Shown piece by piece: positions 7,301 through 16,034 of a stretch of DNA of 26,289 bases (position 1 is its first letter; the number at the start of each line of letters is the position of its first letter). The notes beneath the pieces are model-generated. The model was not told the DNA's origin. It saw only the letters and a list, made by a program, of their open reading frames with translations, and searched no databases. A program made the translations under genes and the position numbers. Source of the stretch: an uncultured Bacteroidales bacterium (GTDB taxonomy: Bacteria > Bacteroidota > Bacteroidia > Bacteroidales > Muribaculaceae); NCBI GenBank assembly GCA_900542185.1, contig UQMZ01000049.1, positions 1-26,289 on the forward strand, given 5' to 3'.

Positions 7301-9508
7301 ATGACCGACACTGACATTACCCTGCGACTGACTTCGGATGAGCTGAAGGAAACCCTGCGACTGGCCGACGACCTTCGCCGGCGCGGCGCGGACATCCTTT
7401 CTCCCGAAGACTTTCATGACATCGAAGCTTTGGCTATTGACGCCTACGGCCATAAACTTCCGGCCCGTGACGCCAAGAACCTTCCCCTGTGCCGTCAGAC
7501 CCTCCTTTCGGCCGTGACTTTCGCCGAAATGGTCGATCCCGACCGCAACATATTGTTAGCCATTTTGCTGCAACCCATGCACAATGCCGGAATCATAGAC
7601 GATGACTTCGTGCTGAAACGCTGGGGCGACGACATACTCTCCATCATTTCCGGCATCGAGGCCGTGACACGCTTCAGCAACCGCAACAACGCCACAAACC
7701 AGGACAATTTCCGTGGCCTGATGCTGGCACTGGCACGCGACATCCGCGTCATAATCGTCATGATAGTCCAGAACCTGGTGCTGATGCGCTCCATCAACCA
7801 TCATCCCGACGACATCTGGGTGCGCAACGTGGCTTTCGAGGCAAACTATCTCTACGCGCAGTTGGCCCACCGTCTCGGCCTGTACAAGATAAAGGGCGAG
7901 CTGGAGGACCTGTCGCTGAAATACACCAACCGCGAGATATACACCCAGATAGCCCATAAACTGAATGCCACCAAGCGCAGCCGCGATCAGTACATCAAGG
8001 AATTCATCGAACCGCTGCGCAAACGTCTGGAGCAGGAGGACTTTGAATTCGAAATCAAGGGACGCACCAAGTCCATCAGTTCCATCTGGAACAAGATGAA
8101 GAAGCAGAAGGTGGACCTGCCGGGCATCTACGACCTCTTTGCCATCCGCGTCATAATCGACACACCCCGCGACCGTGAGAAGACCGACTGCTGGAAGGCA
8201 TACGCCATCCTCGCGGACATGTACACGGCCAATCCGGCACGCATGAAGGACTGGATTACGCTGCCCAAAAGCAACGGCTACGAGTCGCTGCACGCCACCG
8301 TGATGGGCCCGGGCAACAAATGGGTGGAGGTGCAGTTCCGAACCCGCCGCATGGATCTTGTGGCCGAAAAGGGCCTTGCCGCCCACTGGCGATACAAGGG
8401 AGTGAAGGGGGACAGCACCGACCAGTGGATGGCCAACATACGCGACATACTGGAAACCGCCGAGGCCGGCCCGATGCAGCTGATGCGCAACATAAACCTC
8501 GACCCGACGGCCAAGGAGGTGTTCGCTTTCACGCCCAAAGGCGATCTGTTCCGTCTGTCGGCAGGCGCGACCGTTCTCGATTTCGCCTTCCATATCCATA
8601 CCAATGTGGGAGCCAAATGCACCGGCGCCATCATAAATGGCGCCAACCGCAAGCTGAACTACCAGATACAGAACGGCGACACCGTCGAGATCCTGACCAG
8701 CAACAACCAGGAACCGCGCCTGGAGTGGCTGCAGATAGTCAAGTCCGCGCGCGCCCGCAATAAAATCAAACAGTGTCTCAACGAGCAGAAGCAGCGACTG
8801 GCCGACCTCGGCCGAGAGGCTCTGATGCGCCGCGCCAAAAACCGTAAGATTGAACTGGACGAGACCCTGTTGATGAAACTCATCAAGAAACAGGGGTATA
8901 AGTTCACGCTGGAATTCTTCGCCGACATGGGGGCTGACAAGATCGACCCGGGTCGATTCCTGAACACATACGTCGAGGAACTGAACCGCGAGCATACCGA
9001 AGAACACGTCTCGGCCGAAGGGTTCAGGATCAACACCGCCGAAACCGAGCAGCAGAGCCATGATGTGCTTGCCATCGGCGAGAAGTCCATCAACGGCCTG
9101 AGCTACCGGTTCGCCAGATGCTGCAATCCCATATACGGCGACCGCGTGTTCGGGTTCATATCGTCGGACGGCATCGTCAAGATACACAAGGAGGACTGCC
9201 CCAACGCCGCCAACATCAAGGAGCGTTACCCTTACCGTCTCATCAACGCCACATGGAGCGGCAAGACGGGCAACGTGCTTCCGGCCACCATCCGTGTCAT
9301 CGGCAACGACGACATCGGCATCGTGGCCAACATCACAGGCATAATCTCGCACGAACAGGGAGCGGTGCTCCGAAACATCTCCATCGACTCAAACGACGGC
9401 ATGTTCCAGGGTTTCTTAGTGGTGGGCGTGATCGACAACCGCCAGCTGACATCCATACTAAAGAAAATAAAAGGTGTGAAAGGCGTGAAGGATGCAATCA
9501 GAATGTAG
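7301..9508 (+). CDS. relA: RelA-type (p)ppGpp synthetase with inactive hydrolase domain
   Basis: This long RelA/SpoT homologue (735 residues) makes (p)ppGpp from GTP/GDP and ATP during starvation. The N-terminal HD hydrolase domain has lost its metal ligands: the HP motif is LP, the HD pair is Q91-P92, and the LADRLHN motif reads IVQNLVL. The synthetase domain is intact: D278 (IYDLFAIR), SNGYESLH, E343 and Q345 (VEVQFRT). It carries RMKD at 314-317, the RXKD form seen in bifunctional Rel/SpoT, not the EXDD of proteobacterial RelA. A TGS domain (KEVFAFTPKGD), a conserved Cys pair C607-C608 (RCCNP) and a C-terminal ACT domain follow. A separate hydrolase elsewhere in the genome is expected. It is the first gene of a four-gene run. 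Confidence 0.93.
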   Translation: MTDTDITLRLTSDELKETLRLADDLRRRGADILSPEDFHDIEALAIDAYGHKLPARDAKNLPLCRQTLLSAVTFAEMVDPDRNILLAILLQPMHNAGIIDDDFVLKRWGDDILSIISGIEAVTRFSNRNNATNQDNFRGLMLALARDIRVIIVMIVQNLVLMRSINHHPDDIWVRNVAFEANYLYAQLAHRLGLYKIKGELEDLSLKYTNREIYTQIAHKLNATKRSRDQYIKEFIEPLRKRLEQEDFEFEIKGRTKSISSIWNKMKKQKVDLPGIYDLFAIRVIIDTPRDREKTDCWKAYAILADMYTANPARMKDWITLPKSNGYESLHATVMGPGNKWVEVQFRTRRMDLVAEKGLAAHWRYKGVKGDSTDQWMANIRDILETAEAGPMQLMRNINLDPTAKEVFAFTPKGDLFRLSAGATVLDFAFHIHTNVGAKCTGAIINGANRKLNYQIQNGDTVEILTSNNQEPRLEWLQIVKSARARNKIKQCLNEQKQRLADLGREALMRRAKNRKIELDETLLMKLIKKQGYKFTLEFFADMGADKIDPGRFLNTYVEELNREHTEEHVSAEGFRINTAETEQQSHDVLAIGEKSINGLSYRFARCCNPIYGDRVFGFISSDGIVKIHKEDCPNAANIKERYPYRLINATWSGKTGNVLPATIRVIGNDDIGIVANITGIISHEQGAVLRNISIDSNDGMFQGFLVVGVIDNRQLTSILKKIKGVKGVKDAIRM

Positions 9509-9546
9509 CTTCACGGCGTTATTACAGATAGAATAGAAATTACTAC

Positions 9547-10305
9547 ATGATGAAAAAAATTAAAAGACATACCGGACTTATCGCCTCGGTCATCGCCGCG
9601 GCTGTGATGCTCCCCGGCCTCGGCGCCTGCTCGGGCAAGAAGGACAATGCCGGGAAGGCTCGCGCCGACTATGCGCAGAGCCTGCAGGATTCCGTAACGG
9701 CGTTGAAAGCCGAGATCGACTCCTGCAACAGCAACATCGCCATGCTGCGCGAGCGGCAGGATGTATGGCTGCGCGACTTCACCACCGTGGCCAACGAACG
9801 TGAGGCCGCTCCATATATGATATACACCCCCTTCAAGGGGAAATATCCTCCCGCCTCCACATCGCTTATGGCACGCCTGGCCGAGAACGGCCAGTTCGAG
9901 CTTGTGGCGGCATGCAGCGGCAAGCGTTTCAACAGCATCACGGTAACGGCTCCGTCAGTTTCGGCCTCATCGGACGTCGTGCCGGCCGACCAGGCCCTGA
10001 ACTACATGGCCGGCAACCTTAACGTGGTGATGTTCACCGGCACCGCCGCCGACAGCATAGGTCATCTCATAGCCGACAACCAGCTGAACGACATCACCGT
10101 GACGTTCGTCAACAACGGCCCGGTGGCTTCGTGGAAGATGCCGCTCGATTACAGCAAGATGATAATGGCCACCTACGAGCTTTACGCCTCGCAGCGCGAC
10201 ATGAACGCAATGGAGCGCCGCATACCCATGCTGTCGCGCAAGATAGACCTGCTGCGCCAGCACATAGACCGCAGCGGAAACAATCAGGACAAGGAACAGA
10301 AATAA
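9547..10305 (+). CDS. Predicted lipoprotein of unknown function
   Basis: This 252-residue protein has a basic N-terminus, a hydrophobic stretch (11-27) and a lipobox LGAC with C28 as the lipidated residue. Residues about 40-75 are heptad-like and Glu/Gln/Asp-rich, consistent with a short coiled coil, and a second helical segment lies near the C-terminus (ASQRDMNAMERRIPML). I do not recognise the family. It lies 38 nt after relA and 15 nt before the guanine deaminase gene, so it is probably cotranscribed, but nothing ties its function to theirs. A second ATG directly follows the first; either could be the start. Confidence 0.75.
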   Translation: MMKKIKRHTGLIASVIAAAVMLPGLGACSGKKDNAGKARADYAQSLQDSVTALKAEIDSCNSNIAMLRERQDVWLRDFTTVANEREAAPYMIYTPFKGKYPPASTSLMARLAENGQFELVAACSGKRFNSITVTAPSVSASSDVVPADQALNYMAGNLNVVMFTGTAADSIGHLIADNQLNDITVTFVNNGPVASWKMPLDYSKMIMATYELYASQRDMNAMERRIPMLSRKIDLLRQHIDRSGNNQDKEQK

Positions 10306-10320
10306 TCTAATGCCAATACT

Positions 10321-10800
10321 ATGAACAATACAGACTATAATCCCAGATACATGGATATGGCGGCACAGCTGTCGTACGACAACATCGACGCGGGCGGCGG
10401 TCCGTTCGGCGCCGTCATAGTGCGCGACGACGAGGTGGTGGCCACAGGCGTAAATTCCGTAACGCTCGACAACGACCCCACGGCCCACGCCGAAGTGAAC
10501 GCAATACGCCACGCATGCCGTAAGCTGAAATCGTTCAGGCTGACCGGATGCACCGTGTACAGCAGCTGCGAGCCATGCCCCATGTGTCTGTCAGCCCTCT
10601 ATTGGGCCGGTGTGAAGAAGATTTACTTCGGCAACACAAAGGAAGATGCCGCGGCAATCGACTTCAGCGACAACTTCATTTACGAGGAACTGGCCAAAGA
10701 ACGCGAGAAACGCGAGCTCCCCGCCATACACGTGGACAGCGGCGAGACCATCAGGGCATTCCAGAAATGGGCGCAGACCGCCGACAAAATCAAATATTAA
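10321..10800 (+). CDS. guaD: Guanine deaminase (cytidine-deaminase fold)
   Basis: This 159-residue enzyme of the CDA superfamily is predicted to turn guanine into xanthine in the cytoplasm. The zinc site is complete: H56 and E58 in TAHAEV, and C86 and C89 in CEPCPMC. The sequence follows B. subtilis GuaD closely (GGPFGAVIV, NDPTAHAEV, YWAGVKKIYF, DDFIYEEL-like DNFIYEEL), including the C-terminal region that enters the partner active site in that dimer. TadA is less likely because of these GuaD-specific segments. The placement after a (p)ppGpp synthetase puts two enzymes of guanine metabolism in one run, though a functional link is only inferred. Confidence 0.88.
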   Translation: MNNTDYNPRYMDMAAQLSYDNIDAGGGPFGAVIVRDDEVVATGVNSVTLDNDPTAHAEVNAIRHACRKLKSFRLTGCTVYSSCEPCPMCLSALYWAGVKKIYFGNTKEDAAAIDFSDNFIYEELAKEREKRELPAIHVDSGETIRAFQKWAQTADKIKY

Positions 10801-10836
10801 CAGAAATCGGAACATTATCAATAACACTATAATACA

Positions 10837-12363
10837 ATGAAACTTGAGAACGTAGACATCGAATTGCTTGAAAAGAAGGGTATCACCCCCGGGCAACTCC
10901 AGGAGCAGTTGGAAATGATCGCAAAAGGCTTCCCCTGGCTCAACATAGAGGCACCGGCCACACCGGGCCACGGCATCGCCGTGCTCTCGCCGGAGGCTGC
11001 GGCCGGAAGCGTAAAGATATGGGACGAGTATCGCGCCTCCGGAGGCTCGGTGCTCAAGATGGTGCCGGCCAGCGGCGCCGCCTCGCGTATGTTCAAGAAC
11101 GTGTTCGCTTTCATCAACGACCACGGCAAACTGTCGAAGGATGACTTCATGAAGACATTCTTCGACAATATCGGCAAGTTCGCTTTCTTCCCAATGCTGA
11201 ACAGCGCCTGCGTACGTCTGTACGGCAAGAGCGCGCTGACCCTCATAGACGAAAAACGATACGAGGACGTGGCGCGCGCCTTGGTAGAGAAGGAAGGCCT
11301 GAACTATGGCAAGCTCCCCAAGGCTTTGCTGCAGTTCCACAAGGTAATCGGCGATTCGCGCACCTCGCTCGAGGAGCATCTGGCCGAAGGCGCACAGTAC
11401 GCCGCCGACAAGAACGGACTGGTGCGAGTGCATTTCACCGTTTCCGAGGACCATCTGCCGCTCGTCAAGCTCAAGGTGGAGGAAGCCGCCAAAGTATTGG
11501 CGCTGTTCTACGGCGTGAAGTACGACATATCCTACTCCGTGCAGAAACCCAGCACCGACACCGTAGCCGCAAACATGGACAACACCCCTTACCGCGAGGA
11601 TGGCAAACTGTTCTTCCGTCCCGGCGGTCACGGTGCGCTGATCGAAAACCTCAACGACCTCGACGCCGACGTCATATTCATCAAGAACATCGACAACGTG
11701 GTGCCCGACCTGCACCGTCCCGTCACCATCCAGTATAAAAAAGTGTTGGGCGGAACATTGGTTGGCGTCAAGAAGCGCGCCGACGAATATTGCCGCGCCA
11801 TCAGTCAGGGCAAGCCCACCGAGCAGGAACTCGACACGATGCTGAAGTTCATGCGCGAGGTGCTGTGCATCACCCACGACGAGGCCGACAGGATGACGCC
11901 CGAACAGAAGGCCGAATATATCTATTCCAAGCTGAACCGTCCCTTCCGCGTGGCCGGCATGGTGCGCAACGAAGGCGAACCCGGCGGCGGCCCCTACCTC
12001 GTATATAACCAGGACGGCACCGTAAGCCCCCAGATTCTCGAATCAACGCAGATAAACATGGCCGACAAGGCGCAGAAGGAGATGATGGCCAATGCCACGC
12101 ACTTCAATCCCGTTGACTTAGCTGTGTGCACCAAGGACTGGACAGGCAAGAAGTTCGACCTCACCAAGTACGTGGACAAGGCCACCGGCTTCATCTCCGA
12201 AAAGAGCCGCGAGGGCGTGGACATCAAGGCCCTGGAGCTGCCGGGTCTCTGGAACGGCGCCATGTCGGACTGGAACACCATCTTCATCGAGGTTCCCGCC
12301 GAGACGTTCAACCCCGTCAAGACCGTGAACGACCTGCTGCGCCCCGTGCATCAGATAGGATAA
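10837..12363 (+). CDS. DUF4301 family protein, nucleotidyltransferase-like
   Basis: This 508-residue protein matches the Bacteroidetes DUF4301 family, for which I know no established function. Three segments resemble sugar-nucleotide pyrophosphorylases: VPASGAASRMFK (76-87), like the glycine-rich NTP-binding loop ending in Arg; PGGHGALIENL (262-272), like the GxGG/GHG loop of UDPGP enzymes; and IKNIDNVV (283-290), like the metal-binding strand with Asp-Asn. A sugar-1-phosphate nucleotidyltransferase role is therefore possible but untested. No signal peptide is seen, so it should be cytoplasmic. It starts 36 nt after the deaminase and ends the run; the porin promoter follows. Confidence 0.85.
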   Translation: MKLENVDIELLEKKGITPGQLQEQLEMIAKGFPWLNIEAPATPGHGIAVLSPEAAAGSVKIWDEYRASGGSVLKMVPASGAASRMFKNVFAFINDHGKLSKDDFMKTFFDNIGKFAFFPMLNSACVRLYGKSALTLIDEKRYEDVARALVEKEGLNYGKLPKALLQFHKVIGDSRTSLEEHLAEGAQYAADKNGLVRVHFTVSEDHLPLVKLKVEEAAKVLALFYGVKYDISYSVQKPSTDTVAANMDNTPYREDGKLFFRPGGHGALIENLNDLDADVIFIKNIDNVVPDLHRPVTIQYKKVLGGTLVGVKKRADEYCRAISQGKPTEQELDTMLKFMREVLCITHDEADRMTPEQKAEYIYSKLNRPFRVAGMVRNEGEPGGGPYLVYNQDGTVSPQILESTQINMADKAQKEMMANATHFNPVDLAVCTKDWTGKKFDLTKYVDKATGFISEKSREGVDIKALELPGLWNGAMSDWNTIFIEVPAETFNPVKTVNDLLRPVHQIG

Positions 12364-12404
12364 TCAGTTCACCCGTAGTCTTTAATCAGCAAGGAGACTA
12401 AAAA

Positions 12405-12437
12405 TTTGCGCGTAGCTGAGTTTTTCATTAACTTTGC
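12405..12437 (+). promoter_or_regulatory. Promoter for the putative porin
   Basis: TTTG at 12405-12408, a 20-nt spacer and TAACTTTG at 12429-12436 followed by C. The predicted transcription start (about 12442) nearly coincides with the first possible start codon, GTG at 12441. Confidence 0.75.
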
Positions 12438-12440
12438 ACC

Positions 12441-14498
12441 GTGTTAGCAAAGAATTTGACATCAATACATAAAAGGAGTGTGGTCTTATGGACCGCACTC
12501 CTTGTCATGTTCTGTCTTCCCATTGCCGCAGCCGCCCAGAACCAGAAGCTGGACAAAGGCTCCGACACCAAGACCAAAAAATACTATAAGCCGGGGTCGG
12601 CATGGACTCTCGACACGCAATTAGGCATACGGCAGCCGAATACGATGGACACGCTGATGTACAACTATCAGCGCACGTTCATCCCCTCGATGACCTACGA
12701 TGCCTTCGCCACCACCGGCCAGCTGTCGGGTCCCGGCCTGAGCATGCTCTATTTCGAGCGGCCGGACGACCATAAGTTTTTCTTCAACAACGCCCTGAGC
12801 CCCTGGATTCCAACCTTGGAAAAGACAAAGTTCTACAATGTCTATATCCCCATGACGTTGCTGACCTACAACCTGACGTTCGACCGCGAGTCGCGCACTG
12901 ACTTCCTGCGCGGCGTGTTCGCCGGCAACGTCAACCGCAAGATTGGCGTCGGGGGATGGATAGACTATCCCTATACCAAAGGCTCGTACACCGACCAGGC
13001 GGCAAAGGCCGTGGACTTCGGACTGAACTTCTACTACACCGGCGACCACTATCAGACGCAGATGCTGTTCAACCATTACCGCCACGTAAACAAGGAGAAC
13101 GGCGGTATCACCAACGATCTGTACATCACCAATCCGGCCGAGGTGCAGGGCGGCGTCAACGAAATCGAGCCCAAGAGCATTCCGGTGCGTCTGTCACAGG
13201 TGCATAACATCCTGAACGGCGAGGAATTCTATATGAGCCACGCATACTGCGTCGGCTTCTACCGCGACATAACACAGCCCGAGGATACCGTGGAGCGCAA
13301 GGAACTTGTGCCTGTAATCAAGTTCATCTATTCGCTGGACTATAACCGCAACAACCGCCGTCTGCTGGCCCGGGATCCGTCGTCGGCACGCGATTTCTGG
13401 TCCAATACTTATTTCAACAACGGCGACACCGACGACAAGTCGAAATATATGTCCGTGGCCAACACCCTCGGCGTGCAGATGATAGAAGGCTTCCAGAAAT
13501 GGGCGCCTTTCGGACTCTCGGCATGGGCTACGTACGAATACGACAAATACTGGTACATGCTCAAGGTGCCTCAACCCGGCGAGGACGGTCTGTTGCCCCC
13601 CGAGGGTCAGAACCTGACGCCGCTGCCCGAAGGCGTTCAGGCCAATCCGTCGGCCAAGCGCAACCGGCTCTGGATCAGCGGCCGCATCGAAAAACAGAAA
13701 GGCAAGATCCTGAAATATTTCGCCGACGCAAAATTCGGCCTGTTAGGCGATGCAATCGGCGACATGGACATACGGGGCCGAATCACCACCCGATTCCGTC
13801 TCGGCAAGGATACTGTTGAAATAGGCGCACACGGCTTCTTCAAGAATCTGGAGCCGGACTGGACACTGAAGCATTATTCAGGCAATCATTTCGTCTGGGA
13901 CAACAATTTCGGCAAGATACGCAAGTTCCGCGTAGGAGGCCATCTGCATATTCCATGGACTAAGACCGACATATCGGCTGACTTCGAGAACGTGCAGAAC
14001 ATGGTGTATTTCAATGCCGCCGGCGTACCCGAGCAGTTCGGAGGCCACGTACAGGTGCTTTCGTTACGCCTCGACCAGAAGCTGAAGTTCGGCATCTGGA
14101 ACTGGAACAACCGCATCACCTACCAGATGTCGTCGGACAGCAAGCGTCTGCCGCTGCCCGTGCTGACTGTTTACAGCAACATGTTCCTGCAGTTCAAGAT
14201 CGCCAGGGTGCTTCACGTGCAGTTCGGCGTTGACTGCGACTATTACACCAAATATCGCGGCATGATGTATCAGCCGGCCACCATGTCGTTCCACGTGCAG
14301 GGCGACTCCCCCACATGGGTAGGCAACTACGCCTTCTGCAACGCCTATCTGAATTTCAAGCTGTCGAAGACCCGCTTTTTCGTGCTATGCAGCCACGTGA
14401 ACCAGAACTGGTTCGGCCGCAATTACTTCTCGATGCCGGGCTATCCCGTCAATCCCCGCGAGTTCCGCTTCGGCCTCTCCGTCGACTTCGCCAACTGA
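12441..14498 (+). CDS. Putative outer-membrane porin (Porin_10-like)
   Basis: This 685-residue beta-rich protein has a signal peptide (KR at 11-12, hydrophobic 14-30, AAAAQ near 29-33). The rest is dense in aromatic, alternating strands typical of an outer-membrane barrel, and it ends with an amphipathic strand FRFGLSVDFAN. It resembles the Bacteroidetes 'putative porin' family. The start is uncertain: GTG at 12441 or TTG at 12456 would keep the signal peptide. The first in-frame ATG (12507, residue 23) would cut into it, and GTG at 12480 would lose the basic residues. The first option lies at the predicted transcription start, so the mRNA would be leaderless or have only a few leader bases. 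It has its own promoter and terminator, so it appears to be a single-gene unit. Confidence 0.82.
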   Translation: MLAKNLTSIHKRSVVLWTALLVMFCLPIAAAAQNQKLDKGSDTKTKKYYKPGSAWTLDTQLGIRQPNTMDTLMYNYQRTFIPSMTYDAFATTGQLSGPGLSMLYFERPDDHKFFFNNALSPWIPTLEKTKFYNVYIPMTLLTYNLTFDRESRTDFLRGVFAGNVNRKIGVGGWIDYPYTKGSYTDQAAKAVDFGLNFYYTGDHYQTQMLFNHYRHVNKENGGITNDLYITNPAEVQGGVNEIEPKSIPVRLSQVHNILNGEEFYMSHAYCVGFYRDITQPEDTVERKELVPVIKFIYSLDYNRNNRRLLARDPSSARDFWSNTYFNNGDTDDKSKYMSVANTLGVQMIEGFQKWAPFGLSAWATYEYDKYWYMLKVPQPGEDGLLPPEGQNLTPLPEGVQANPSAKRNRLWISGRIEKQKGKILKYFADAKFGLLGDAIGDMDIRGRITTRFRLGKDTVEIGAHGFFKNLEPDWTLKHYSGNHFVWDNNFGKIRKFRVGGHLHIPWTKTDISADFENVQNMVYFNAAGVPEQFGGHVQVLSLRLDQKLKFGIWNWNNRITYQMSSDSKRLPLPVLTVYSNMFLQFKIARVLHVQFGVDCDYYTKYRGMMYQPATMSFHVQGDSPTWVGNYAFCNAYLNFKLSKTRFFVLCSHVNQNWFGRNYFSMPGYPVNPREFRFGLSVDFAN

Positions 14499-14545
14499 AC
14501 CGCGGAAACAAAAAGACAGAAGGAACAGTAGAAACAGAAGGAACA

Positions 14546-14578
14546 AAAAGACACAGGGCGCTATGCTCTGTGTCTTTT
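14546..14578. terminator. Terminator between the convergent porin and kbl genes
   Basis: The stem is AAAAGACACAGGGC (14546-14559) with GCTCTGTGTCTTTT (14565-14578), 14 bp with one G-T pair and a 5-nt loop. The A-run before and T-run after allow it to work in both directions. The rest of 14499-14656 holds a repeated ACAGAAGGAACA and a small TGTAGC/GCTACA hairpin. Confidence 0.8.
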
Positions 14579-14656
14579 ATATTACCGGTGTCTTCCGGTG
14601 GTTTCAGGCGTTATCAGGCGGTTTGGTTCCGGGTTGTAGCTTCAGCTACAGCATTT

Positions 14657-15856
14657 TTACTTCAACACTCCCAACTTCTTGCCCACCTTGATGAAGGCGT
14701 TGATGGCGCGGTCCAGCTGCTCGCGGTTGTGCGCCGCGCTGAGCTGCACACGGATTCGGGCCTCTCCTTTCGGAACCACCGGATAGTAGAACCCGGTCAC
14801 ATAGATACCCTCTTTCTGCATCTCGGCGGCGAAGTCCTGGCTCAGCTTGGCGTCATACAGCATCACGGCGCAGATGGCGCTCTGTGTCGGCTTGATGTCG
14901 AAGCCGGCCTCCAGCATCTTGGTGCGGAAATACTCCACATTGCCCATCAGACGGTCATGCAGTTCGTCACTCTCGTCCAGCATCCTGAACATCTCCAGAC
15001 TGGCGCCCACAATTGCCGGAGCCACCGAATTGGAGAACAGATAGGGACGCGAACGCTGACGCAGCATGTCTATGATTTCCTTCGGACCTGTAGTGAATCC
15101 ACCCATAGCACCGCCGAACGACTTGCCTAACGTGCCGGTGAAGATGTCAATCTTGCCGTACGCGTCGAATTTCTCGGCCACGCCGCGGCCACGCTTGCCG
15201 ACAACGCCGGCCGAATGGCTTTCGTCCACCATCACCAATGCGTCGTATTTCTCGGCCAGTTCGCATATCTTGTCCATCGGAGCCACATTGCCGTCCATCG
15301 AGAACACGCCGTCGGTGGCGATGATGCGGTAACGGCAGCTCTGGGCCTCCTGCAGGCAGCGCTCCAGGTCGGCCATATCGGCGTTCTTGTAGCGGAAACG
15401 CTTGGCCTTGCACAGACGCACGCCGTCGATAATGGAAGCGTGGTTCAGCGCGTCGCTGATGATGGCGTCCTCCTCGGTGAACAACGGTTCGAACAGACCG
15501 CCGTTGGCATCGAAACATGCCGCATATAGTATGGTATCCTCGGTCTTGAAGTATCGGCTTATGGCCGCCTCCAGTTCCTTGTGCAGATCCTGCGTGCCGC
15601 AGATAAAGCGTACGGAGCTCATGCCGTAGCCGCGGGCGTCCATCGCCTTTTTCGCAGCCTCTATCAGACGGCTGTTGTCCGACAGACCTAAGTAATTGTT
15701 GGCGCAGAAGTTCAGGACTTCCCCCTTGCCTTCGGCCGTCTCGACTTCGATGTCACTGCTCTGCGGAGTCACGATGATCCGCTCGTTCTTGTAGAGACCT
15801 GCCTCTTTGATGCCGGCAAGCTCCTGCTCAAGATGCTTCTTGAATCCTGTGTACAT
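14657..15856 (-). CDS. kbl: Glycine C-acetyltransferase (2-amino-3-ketobutyrate CoA ligase)
   Basis: This PLP enzyme cleaves 2-amino-3-ketobutyrate with CoA to glycine and acetyl-CoA. The start chosen is the ATG at 15856 (MYTGFKKHL), giving 399 residues, close to the 398 of E. coli Kbl. An upstream ATG at 15925 would add 23 residues with no family similarity and would begin inside the likely promoter. Alpha-oxoamine synthase signatures are present: NFCANNYLGLSDN, the DESHSAG motif, and the PLP lysine K245 in TGTLGKSFGG. The related AONS/ALA synthase activities are less likely given the overall match and the divergent threonine dehydrogenase gene, which supplies its substrate. Confidence 0.95.
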   Translation of the reverse strand: MYTGFKKHLEQELAGIKEAGLYKNERIIVTPQSSDIEVETAEGKGEVLNFCANNYLGLSDNSRLIEAAKKAMDARGYGMSSVRFICGTQDLHKELEAAISRYFKTEDTILYAACFDANGGLFEPLFTEEDAIISDALNHASIIDGVRLCKAKRFRYKNADMADLERCLQEAQSCRYRIIATDGVFSMDGNVAPMDKICELAEKYDALVMVDESHSAGVVGKRGRGVAEKFDAYGKIDIFTGTLGKSFGGAMGGFTTGPKEIIDMLRQRSRPYLFSNSVAPAIVGASLEMFRMLDESDELHDRLMGNVEYFRTKMLEAGFDIKPTQSAICAVMLYDAKLSQDFAAEMQKEGIYVTGFYYPVVPKGEARIRVQLSAAHNREQLDRAINAFIKVGKKLGVLK

Positions 15857-15922
15857 GATATCAGTATTTGGTTGTTTTTCTATCGTTGTATCGCACCGCG
15901 CCGTTGATTCGCAGTGCACTTT

Positions 15923-15930
15923 CAAAATTA
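15923..15930 (-). promoter_or_regulatory. Possible kbl promoter (-7 box)
   Basis: On the minus strand TAATTTTG (15930 to 15923) fits TAnnTTTG and lies about 65 nt before the kbl start. No clear TTTG is found at the -33 place. Confidence 0.45.
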
Positions 15931-15940
15931 CTAAATATTT

Positions 15941-15975
15941 TTTGATTGTATCTAATTTTTTTTGATTATTTTTGC
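15941..15975 (+). promoter_or_regulatory. Possible threonine dehydrogenase promoter
   Basis: TATTTTTGC (15967-15975) fits TAnnTTTGC. TTTG at 15941-15944 lies 22 nt upstream, slightly longer than at the other promoters here. Downstream are an 8-bp hairpin at the expected 5' end (15980-15987 with 15993-16000, one T-G pair) and a 12-bp palindrome TTCATGCATGAA (15997-16008). Confidence 0.5.
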
Positions 15976-16034
15976 ATTGTGAAATCCGCGAGGGGTTTCA
16001 TGCATGAATAGCAGTATATCTAATACGACAAAGG

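Noticed and set aside
7556..9352. A 598-codon open frame antisense to relA, and similar long antisense frames at 10591-11877 and 24138-25625
   Set aside because: They mirror well-supported genes and arise from the GC-rich third-position bias; their products show no family motifs and no plausible starts.
14516..14546. Repeated ACAGAAGGAACA as a CRISPR or mobile-element end
   Set aside because: Only two short copies in A/G-rich DNA between convergent genes; no spacers, no terminal structure.
15857..15925. N-terminal extension of kbl from the ATG at 15925
   Set aside because: The added 23 residues have no family similarity and begin inside the likely promoter; the start at 15856 gives the usual length.
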